Positions 1-5,077 of a DNA stretch of 5,077 nucleotides are shown one piece after another (position 1 is the stretch's first letter; each line of letters starts with the position of its first letter). This DNA comes from Opitutia bacterium (GTDB lineage: Bacteria > Verrucomicrobiota > Verrucomicrobiia > Opitutales > Seribacteraceae), in contig JABHOU010000417.1 in assembly GCA_018695085.1 (NCBI GenBank), positions 1-5,077 on the forward strand, given 5' to 3'. A model generated the notes under the pieces. The model saw nothing but the letters and a program-made list of their open reading frames with translations. It was not told where the DNA came from and ran no database searches. A program made the translations under genes and the position numbers.

Positions 1-490
1 CGACGTTGAACCCTCTTCGCTCGGCCCAACGGACATACATCCTCATCAACATGTCGGCCCAGTCGCAGGACTCCGTCCCCCCTGCCCCTGCATGAATACT
101 GAGCAGCGCCGGACGACCATCGAATGGTTCGTTCAGGAAACTGGCGACTTCCAAATCCTCGACTTGAGACAAAGCGGATTCAAGAGTGTCTACGAACTCT
201 TTGCTCATCTCCTCGTCGTCTTCATCTTCCTCGCACAATTCGCACAAGGCTTCGACGTCTTCGACCTGAGCTCGAAATTCTTCCACCTTGGAAACAGTCT
301 GCTTCAGGCGGTTGTTTTCAGAACCGACCTTTCTCGCGGTGTCCTGATCATCCCAGAAAGATGGCGACGACATAGCTTCCTCAAGTTCGGCGATCTTCTT
401 TTTCTTTTCGTCGCACTCCAAGAACTTCCACAAGTGATCCGTTCTTTTAATCAATGCCTGCAATCTCGTCTTGTCTTCTGGTAAAATCAT
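1..490 (-). CDS. prfB: Peptide chain release factor 2 (RF2), N-terminal part, cut by the left edge
   Basis: RF2 reads UGA and UAA stop codons on the ribosome and triggers release of the finished protein. The visible 163 residues cover the helical N-terminal domain and the beginning of the core domain. The helical part (about residues 1-115) is rich in Glu, Lys and Leu, with the RF2-like stretch RTDHLWKFL at 17-25 and SFWDDQDTARK near 44-54. The very typical IHAGAGGTES lies at 132-141, followed by DWADMLMRMYVRWAERRGF at 143-161. The stop-codon-reading loop and the GGQ catalytic loop lie beyond the edge. The ATG at 490-488 is preceded directly by an in-frame TGA (493-491), so the frame cannot begin upstream without a frameshift. 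The N-terminus also aligns by eye with complete E. coli RF2. No internal TGA occurs near codon 25, so the usual programmed frameshift is absent. The gene starts 13 nt after the cysH stop, suggesting cotranscription. An acidic run (EEDEDDEE, 87-94) and a CELC motif (83-86) are unusual details. RF1 (prfA) is less likely because of the N-terminal match. Confidence 0.95.
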   Translation of the reverse strand, partial: MILPEDKTRLQALIKRTDHLWKFLECDEKKKKIAELEEAMSSPSFWDDQDTARKVGSENNRLKQTVSKVEEFRAQVEDVEALCELCEEDEDDEEMSKEFVDTLESALSQVEDLEVASFLNEPFDGRPALLSIHAGAGGTESCDWADMLMRMYVRWAERRGFNV

Positions 491-503
491 TCAATTCCCA
501 CTA

Positions 504-1226
504 TTAGATTTCAAAAGCGTACCCCTCGGGCAATTCTTCGTGCAGACCGCACTCGCGTTTATGTCCGGCGTTGCGGGTGTCCTCTCTTGAAGATGCCTCG
601 GATACCTTCTTCGTGCTATGCCAGTCCCCCAAGGAATCATAGCCTTGGCCCTCCAAGGGATGGTAGGGGAGATTATTGGCTGGAAGATATTCGTATGTGC
701 TTCGTTCGTCCCAATCAAGAATCGGGTAGATTTTCACTGTCCCGTTCTGAGTCTCGACATAGGTGCGATCCGCACGACTTTTCGATTGCCCTCTGCGCAA
801 ACCCGAAAGCCACCCCTTGGCATTCACTTCCTTCAGGGCTCGCTGCATCGGTTCGACCTTGTTCATCAGGTTATACCTCTCCATTCCTTCGGCTCCTTGC
901 TCCCAAAGTTTGCCGAACCGTATTTCCTGATAAGCTTGAGAAAGACCACTTGAGAAGGTTTTCGGCCTAATTCCGAGTTTTTCACACAAGGTTTCTGCGT
1001 ATTCGTAGGTCTCAGGGAAGAGGTAACCCGTATCTACGAAGATGATTGGGATTTCCTTGTTCACCTTGCTCACCAGATGAAGCATGACAGCGCTTTGCAG
1101 GCCAAAGCTCGTTGACACTACGAGATCCTCGCCGAAACGATCCCATGCCCAAGCCACCCGACCAATGGCATCAAGCTGTTCCAGTTCCGTATTCTCTGAG
1201 GTGAAATCCTTGTTGTCCGCCTTCAT
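504..1226 (-). CDS. cysH: Phosphoadenylyl-sulfate (PAPS) reductase, thioredoxin-dependent
   Basis: This cytoplasmic enzyme reduces activated sulfate (PAPS) to sulfite in assimilatory sulfate reduction, taking electrons from thioredoxin or glutaredoxin. The protein has 240 residues, about the length of E. coli CysH. Visible motifs in order are the PP-loop-like STSFGLQSAVMLH (38-50), VDTGYLFPETY (64-74), the substrate-region YNLMNKVEPMQRAL (118-131), GLRRGQSKSRA (142-152), GYDSLGDWHST (195-205) and the C-terminal catalytic ECGLHEE (225-231, Cys226). The only other cysteine is Cys81. The CC and CxxC pairs that bind the 4Fe-4S cluster in APS reductases are missing, so PAPS rather than APS is the expected substrate. 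This would require an APS kinase (CysC) elsewhere in the genome. The ATG at 1226 gives a natural N-terminus; no Shine-Dalgarno-like stretch lies before it. It is the first gene of a probable cysH-prfB transcript and is divergent from the SIS gene. No cysteine-pathway neighbours (cysD, cysN, cysI) are in the window. Confidence 0.95.
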   Translation of the reverse strand: MKADNKDFTSENTELEQLDAIGRVAWAWDRFGEDLVVSTSFGLQSAVMLHLVSKVNKEIPIIFVDTGYLFPETYEYAETLCEKLGIRPKTFSSGLSQAYQEIRFGKLWEQGAEGMERYNLMNKVEPMQRALKEVNAKGWLSGLRRGQSKSRADRTYVETQNGTVKIYPILDWDERSTYEYLPANNLPYHPLEGQGYDSLGDWHSTKKVSEASSREDTRNAGHKRECGLHEELPEGYAFEI

Positions 1227-1350
1227 TGTAATAATGTGGCAAAATATTGATCATGTCATGTGTAACGGATTTAGTAAAGAGCAGGCTTGGTCATAGATTA
1301 AAAAGCATTGCTTCTTGCTCAAGTCGCTCCGAAATCTTATTTATTTGAAT
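1227..1350. promoter_or_regulatory. Divergent intergenic region between cysH and the SIS gene
   Basis: This 124-bp, AT-rich gap separates two divergently oriented start codons, so it should carry promoters for both directions. No strong sigma-70 consensus pair can be seen. On the plus strand TTAGTA (1271-1276) and TAGATT (1294-1299) are 17 bp apart but match weakly. On the minus strand an AATATTTT stretch lies over about 1240-1248. A tandem CATGT CATGT (1252-1261) overlaps the end of a TGATCA palindrome (1248-1253) and could be part of a regulator site, but this is only a guess. No riboswitch-like structure was recognised. The role as a promoter region is inferred from gene layout, not from motifs. 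Confidence 0.4.
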
Positions 1351-1959
1351 ATGGACCCGATCGAACGGATGGTAATGCGAACGCCTGAATTGGAAAGCTG
1401 CGCAGAGAGTGTTCGGCTAGCCCACAACGCTCTGCTCGCTTGCTTTCGCAAGGGCAACAAACTTCTTTTGTGTGGAAATGGAGGCAGTTGCGCCGACTGC
1501 GATCACATTGCAGGCGAACTCGTAAAGAGCTTCTATAGAGATCGCCCCCTCGATACCGAATTGGCTGAAAAGCTAGCTCCTGAACTCGCCGCCAACCTAC
1601 ATGGTTCCCTACCGGCTATCCCTCTTCCTTCTTTCACAGCCTTTCATACGGCCTTCGCCAACGACGATCGCCCCGAATATGCATTCGCTCAGCAAGTGCT
1701 GGGTCTTGGTAAACCCGGCGACGTACTTCTCGCCATTAGTACTTCTGGAAATTCTAAAAACATTTTGCATGCTGCGAAAACAGCTCATGCCATGGGAATG
1801 GGAGTAATCGGACTTACCGGGGAAAGCGGAGGCGAGTTGGCCAAGCTTTGCGACGTCGCCATCTGCGCTCCGGAAACCGACGTCGCTCGCATACAGGAGT
1901 TTCATCTCCCTATCTACCATGCGCTCTGCGAAATGATTGAGGAAGCCATGTTTGGCTAA
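1351..1959 (+). CDS. SIS-domain sugar-phosphate isomerase, GmhA/DiaA-like
   Basis: A single SIS (sugar isomerase) domain protein of 202 residues. The best guess is a sedoheptulose-7-phosphate isomerase, the first step in making ADP-heptose for lipopolysaccharide. Motifs are the phosphosugar-binding CGNGGSCADCDHIAGELVKSF (41-61, with the Glu56 that family members use in catalysis), GDVLLAISTSGNSKNIL (123-139), GVIGLTGESGGELAKLCD (151-168) and RIQEFHLPIYH (180-190, His185 matching the catalytic His of GmhA). Between the first two motifs lies a segment of about 49 residues (64-112) that is longer than in E. coli GmhA. It includes LHGSLPAIPLPSFTAFHTAFAND, split here as LHGSLPAIP (83-91) and TAFAND (100-105). 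I recall this layout from phosphoheptose isomerase-like proteins of other phyla. ATG 1351 is chosen because a TTG at 1315 in the same frame would add 12 residues lacking family similarity; neither has a Shine-Dalgarno. The next gene, cca, follows 14 nt after the TAA, so the two are probably cotranscribed. A DiaA-type regulatory role or a different phosphosugar substrate cannot be excluded, so no symbol is given. Confidence 0.9.
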   Translation: MDPIERMVMRTPELESCAESVRLAHNALLACFRKGNKLLLCGNGGSCADCDHIAGELVKSFYRDRPLDTELAEKLAPELAANLHGSLPAIPLPSFTAFHTAFANDDRPEYAFAQQVLGLGKPGDVLLAISTSGNSKNILHAAKTAHAMGMGVIGLTGESGGELAKLCDVAICAPETDVARIQEFHLPIYHALCEMIEEAMFG

Positions 1960-1973
1960 CTTCTCTCTTCGCC

Positions 1974-3374
1974 ATGCCCCTCATGACCGACCTTCGCGAG
2001 CAATTCCCCTCGCAGGAACTTTTCCTTGTTCGAGATATTGCCGAGGACGTTGCCGAAGCCGGTGGTCAGGTTATTTGTGTTGGCGGTTGCGTTCGGGACG
2101 CTCTGCTCCAAATAGCTGCAGAAGAGTTCGATCTCGAAGTCAGCGGCATGGACCCCGAGGAACTTCGTGCTCTTTTAGCCCGCAAGCACTCGGTCGATGA
2201 ATATGGCAAATCATTTGGCGTACTGAAGCTCAAAGGCCAACCGATAGAAGTTTCAGTGCCGCGTTCGGAGACCAAGAGCTCCACCGGTCATCGGGGGTTC
2301 TCCGTCGATGTAGATCCCCATCTTCCCTTTCCCAAAGCCGCCGCTCGACGTGATTTCACGGTCAATGCAATCGGTCTGGATCCGCTTACGGGAGAATTGC
2401 TCGACCCACACGGCGGCATTAAGGACTTGGATGCCCGCATCCTGCGACATGTCGGTCCCGCCTTTGTTGAAGACCCTTTACGGGTTCTGCGTGGCATGCA
2501 GTTTGCCGCTCGCTTCGACCTGTCGCCTGCTCAGGAGACAATAGAACTCTGCCGAACCATCGACCTTGAAGGTCTTGCACCCGAACGTATCTTTGACGAA
2601 TGGAAGAAGCTCTTTCTCAAAGGGAAAAGCATTTCGCGAGGTCTAAACTTTCTAAGAGAAACGACATGGCTTCGCTTTTTTCCCGAACTGGAAGCTCTAG
2701 TCGATTGCCCTCAAGACCCCGAATGGCATCCCGAGGGAGACGTATGGGTGCACACCCTGCACTGCATGGATGCTTTTGCCGAAAAACGAATCAACGACGA
2801 ATGGGAAAACCTCGTGGTCGGTTTCGGTGTCTTGTGTCACGATTTGGGCAAACCCCTCACCACAGTTACGGATGAAAACTCTCGCATTCGCTCGCCCAAG
2901 CATGAATCCAAGGGAGAAGCCCCTACCCGATCATTCTTGGAGCGAATGACAAATCAAAAAGACTTGCCCGAACAAGTCGTTCCACTTGTTCGCCGCCATT
3001 TGGCACCACGTACCTTTTACATGGATCAAGCTAGCGACAGTGCCATACGCAGGTTGGCTCGCCAAGTTGTCCGCATCGACCGCCTCGTCCGTGTCGCCGA
3101 AGCCGATATGGCCGGACGTCCACCCAAGTCAGCGGACTTCCCAGAAGGAAAATGGCTACTTAATCGAGCTGAGAAACTCCGAGTGAAGGACGCCGCCCCC
3201 CAAGCGCTGGTTCTTGGACGACACCTCATCGAGCGCGGGATGCATCCCGGTGCCGGCTTTAGTCCCATCCTCGAAGAATGCTTCGAGGCTCAACTCGATG
3301 GCGCATTCACAGACCTTGATGGTGGTCTCGCTCACCTCGATTTAATCTTAAAGCGCACGTCGGATAACGTTTAA
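1974..3374 (+). CDS. cca: CCA-adding tRNA nucleotidyltransferase with HD domain
   Basis: This class II nucleotidyltransferase builds or repairs the 3'-terminal CCA of tRNAs in the cytoplasm using CTP and ATP. The protein has 466 residues. The head and neck domains show VGGCVRD (36-42), the metal-binding carboxylates in FDLEVSG (52-58, Asp53 and Glu55), IEVSVPR (91-97), ARRDFTVNAIGLD (124-136), DPHGGIKDLDARILRHV (144-160), the nucleobase-selecting EDxxR as EDPLR (166-170) with VLRGMQFAARF (171-181), and ERIFDEWKKLF (204-214). A C-terminal HD phosphohydrolase-type domain follows: WVHTL (His260), LCHDLGKP (His289-Asp290) and KHESKG (His310), as in the E. coli-type enzyme. The last stretch, RGMHPGAGFSPIL (421-433), is typical of longer bacterial members. 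ATG 1974 is used; an in-frame ATG at 1983 (Met4) is equally possible, and neither has a Shine-Dalgarno. It is the second gene of a SIS-cca pair. Some bacteria split CC- and A-addition between two related enzymes; sequence reading alone cannot say whether this one does the full job. Confidence 0.95.
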   Translation: MPLMTDLREQFPSQELFLVRDIAEDVAEAGGQVICVGGCVRDALLQIAAEEFDLEVSGMDPEELRALLARKHSVDEYGKSFGVLKLKGQPIEVSVPRSETKSSTGHRGFSVDVDPHLPFPKAAARRDFTVNAIGLDPLTGELLDPHGGIKDLDARILRHVGPAFVEDPLRVLRGMQFAARFDLSPAQETIELCRTIDLEGLAPERIFDEWKKLFLKGKSISRGLNFLRETTWLRFFPELEALVDCPQDPEWHPEGDVWVHTLHCMDAFAEKRINDEWENLVVGFGVLCHDLGKPLTTVTDENSRIRSPKHESKGEAPTRSFLERMTNQKDLPEQVVPLVRRHLAPRTFYMDQASDSAIRRLARQVVRIDRLVRVAEADMAGRPPKSADFPEGKWLLNRAEKLRVKDAAPQALVLGRHLIERGMHPGAGFSPILEECFEAQLDGAFTDLDGGLAHLDLILKRTSDNV

Positions 3375-3518
3375 CGTACGTTTTCCTTTGCTTAATTCCG
3401 AATTCAGCCAGAAATAAAATCTTCCCACCTACCCATAAAGTACTGCTTGCTAGACACTTACATACATTTCAAGTGCATTCCATGATAATGGGCACACTAC
3501 TTGCAAATACAAAGAATC
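3375..3518. other. Intergenic region between cca and the exported-protein gene
   Basis: This gap of 144 bp contains no open frame of note. At its left end the palindrome AACGTACGTT (3373-3382) overlaps the cca stop and is followed by TTCCTTT; as RNA this would form only a weak loopless or 5-bp hairpin, so it is not called a terminator. The middle is AT-rich. An imperfect inverted repeat occupies 3470-3503, described separately. The 5' end of the transcript for the next gene is expected here. Confidence 0.6.
3470..3503 (+). promoter_or_regulatory. Imperfect inverted repeat with a -10-like hexamer upstream of the exported-protein gene
   Basis: The arms pair as CAA/TTG, GTGC/GCAC and CCAT/ATGG around a GATA loop, with unpaired ATT on the left and ACTAC on the right. 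The loop and inner right arm contain GATAAT (3484-3489), a 5 of 6 match to a sigma-70 -10 box. A matching -35 box at 16-18 bp is not clear (TTACAT at 3458-3463 is 20 bp away). The structure ends 15 nt before the ATG at 3519. It could be a promoter with an operator, or a hairpin in the leader that affects translation; it could also be chance, since the paired blocks are short. Confidence 0.3.
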
Positions 3519-5077
3519 ATGAAAATTACTTCTAGAAAACTCCTGCTACCTCTACTTGCGACCCTTGCAATTTATGCAAATGCCAAGGAACACTTGCTCG
3601 ACGTCCCCTTGAATGATCTGGAAATCACTTCAGGGGACTTGCCTGCGAGTAATGTGAATCTAGCTCACTCTTGGCAGGGAGGTCGTTGGGTTCCTGAAAT
3701 CATGCCTTATGCCGTCTCTTCCGAGGCGAAGGAAATTTACCTCTTGATGGATCAGGATGAAAATAGGCGCAGGTGGAGAAGCCAATTCCGTCCCGACCAG
3801 ACACGCGTCATCATTCGCACCGACAGGCTTCCTCTGAAAGGTACTCTTTTCTTGCCCGATGCCGATGGGGAGGGTCTTCGGTCCGTGGAGTTTCGCGTAA
3901 AAAAGGGTAATTCGATCGGTGAATTGGAATTCCATATAGGTCGAAAAGAATATTACGAACATTTGCTCGCTCGAGGCATCCCCGGAGCCGCATGGTTCAG
4001 GCACCAAGCGGACTCCAGTGCATCGGTAATGCGCAAACTGGACGCAAACGTATCGAATGCGACAAACCCCAACAGACGTCCCAATCGTCCTTCCAGAGGA
4101 AGTCTAGAGGACACCTTGGATCTCTTTTCCGGAGGCCGAGCCCTAAGTGAGAACCTGCAGTTTGATCGCGAATTGCGCTTATCACCTGAGGGTAATGCCA
4201 CAATCCCCGTCAACAACATCAAGGGCATTACCATCGCGGAAATGGAATGGGAGGAACTTTTGGGCGACAAAAACCCCGCCCTCGATCCACTCGCCAAGGT
4301 AATACCCGCAGACCAACACGCCATTTTCTTTCCCACATTCGCCGACTTGCTCACCATCTTCGACGAGGCCGCGCTTCAAGGCACTCCGCTGCTTCGCTTG
4401 GCTGAGGCTCGTTCGGAGAGTGCCCAAAGCAAGGAGAAGTATCGCGACCAGCTCTGCCTTCCCGTTACCGAACTCAGTCGGCTACTCGGGCCTAAGCTCA
4501 TCGCCTCAGTGGCCATGACGGGAGGAGATCCCTTCCTTCGTACGGGAACCGATCTGACCATCCTCTACGAGGCCAAGCAGACCGAAGCCCTGGTCGCCTC
4601 CCTCGCCCTAAGGCGCCTGCAGACTTCTCAAAAACGAAAGGATGCCAAGGCCGTTTCCGGAACCGTTGCGGGCATCGACTACGTTGGGCTAGTTTCGCCC
4701 GATCATTCCGTAAAGTCCTATTCCGCCGTCTTGGGCAAAAACGTCGTCGTGGTCACCAACTCACTTGCTCAGCTTCACAGGTTGGCCGCTGCGGAATCGG
4801 GCAAGAAGCCAAATCTGGCAAGTCTCGACGAATACTCCTTCTTCCGTTCCCGATACTTGCGGTCAGCCGACGTCGAGGAGCAAGCTTTCCTCATGGTAAC
4901 CGACGCCGCCATCCGTCGCTGGTGCGGGCCCGCCTGGCACATCGGCGCTTCCCGCCGCACTCGAGCCGCCGCCGCGCTCTCGGAACTTCAGGCTCGGCAC
5001 GAAGCCGGTGAAAAGCTGCAGTCGAAAGAATTTCCCGAACTCGGCAAGGTTTCGCTGGTTTCCGGTAAAGTGCAGTC
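3519..5077 (+). CDS. Exported protein of unknown function, cut by the right edge
   Basis: I do not recognise a named family with confidence. The open frame gives 519 residues without a stop before the window ends. It begins with a standard Sec signal peptide: basic MKITSRK (1-7), hydrophobic LLLPLLATLAIY (8-19) and an AxA-type cleavage site ANA before Lys23. Residues 23-160 hold alternating short strands and charged segments, for example GGRWVPEIMPYAV (54-66) and VIIRTDRLPLKGTLFLP (97-113). Residues 175-195 form an Asn/Arg/Pro/Ser-rich linker. From about 260 a second, more regular domain begins with IPADQHAIFFPTFADLL (262-278) and continues through QLCLPVTELSRLLGP (311-325), GDPFLRTGTDLTILYEAK (336-353), VVVTNSLAQLHRL (410-422) and AIRRWCGPAWHIGASRRTRA (464-483). 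The HAIFFPTFADLL and VVVTNSLAQL pattern faintly recalls periplasmic DUF3352-like proteins, which is only an impression. No later membrane helix is visible. The ATG at 3519 is the only start giving the signal peptide; it has no Shine-Dalgarno. The gene lies 144 bp after cca and probably has its own promoter. Confidence 0.85.
   Translation, partial: MKITSRKLLLPLLATLAIYANAKEHLLDVPLNDLEITSGDLPASNVNLAHSWQGGRWVPEIMPYAVSSEAKEIYLLMDQDENRRRWRSQFRPDQTRVIIRTDRLPLKGTLFLPDADGEGLRSVEFRVKKGNSIGELEFHIGRKEYYEHLLARGIPGAAWFRHQADSSASVMRKLDANVSNATNPNRRPNRPSRGSLEDTLDLFSGGRALSENLQFDRELRLSPEGNATIPVNNIKGITIAEMEWEELLGDKNPALDPLAKVIPADQHAIFFPTFADLLTIFDEAALQGTPLLRLAEARSESAQSKEKYRDQLCLPVTELSRLLGPKLIASVAMTGGDPFLRTGTDLTILYEAKQTEALVASLALRRLQTSQKRKDAKAVSGTVAGIDYVGLVSPDHSVKSYSAVLGKNVVVVTNSLAQLHRLAAAESGKKPNLASLDEYSFFRSRYLRSADVEEQAFLMVTDAAIRRWCGPAWHIGASRRTRAAAALSELQARHEAGEKLQSKEFPELGKVSLVSGKVQ

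Noticed and set aside
92..484. Open plus-strand frame of 130 codons with a hydrophobic-looking middle
   Set aside because: It lies entirely antisense to prfB, whose protein matches RF2 strongly; the hydrophobic stretch is the mirror of Glu/Lys-rich codons.
587..970. Two overlapping plus-strand open frames of 111-127 codons opposite cysH
   Set aside because: Both are antisense to a gene with all CysH motifs intact, and neither translation resembles a protein family.
1315..1350. TTG start giving a 214-residue SIS protein
   Set aside because: The 12 extra residues have no family similarity and there is no ribosome binding site; the ATG at 1351 gives a normal N-terminus.
3366..3390. Possible intrinsic terminator after cca (AACGT/ACGTT and a T-rich tail)
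   Set aside because: The stem is at most 5 bp with few GC pairs, and the T run is broken by CC, so it is too weak to call.
3660..4357. Minus-strand open frames of 60-134 codons
   Set aside because: They are antisense to the exported-protein frame, which is much longer and starts with a proper signal peptide. The translations look like shadow sequence.
1..5077. Searched by eye for tRNA or rRNA genes, CRISPR repeats, transposase genes, terminal repeats and defence or toxin-antitoxin genes
   Set aside because: None was found; nearly all of the window is taken by the five genes listed.

Overview
The window holds five protein-coding genes, two of them cut by the window edges, and short intergenic gaps. 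No RNA gene, mobile element, CRISPR array or large repeat is visible. The gene set is chromosomal core metabolism plus one unrecognised exported protein. The organism looks like a Gram-negative bacterium of moderate GC. The exported protein, and the SIS-domain protein with its long central insertion, remind me most of Verrucomicrobiota (Opitutae-like) or related PVC bacteria. That placement rests on recall of protein style, not on a search, and is tentative.

Left part, minus strand (1-1226): cysH, a thioredoxin-type phosphoadenylyl-sulfate reductase, is followed after 13 nt by the start of prfB (peptide chain release factor 2), which runs off the left edge. The two are probably cotranscribed. 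The prfB reading frame is continuous where many bacteria have the autoregulatory +1 frameshift.

Middle, plus strand (1351-3374): a divergent 124-bp intergenic region separates cysH from an operon-like pair. The first gene encodes a SIS-domain sugar-phosphate isomerase of the GmhA/DiaA type. Its stop is 14 nt before a CCA-adding tRNA nucleotidyltransferase with a C-terminal HD domain.

Right part, plus strand (3375-5077): a 144-bp gap, containing an imperfect inverted repeat close to the next start codon, precedes a long open frame that continues past the right edge. It encodes a protein with a clear signal peptide and no function I recognise.

The genes do not form one pathway. They cover sulfate assimilation, translation termination, cell-envelope sugar metabolism (probable), tRNA 3'-end maturation and an exported protein. 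I see no evidence of a defence system, a toxin-antitoxin pair or another new multi-gene system. The least explained item is the exported protein.
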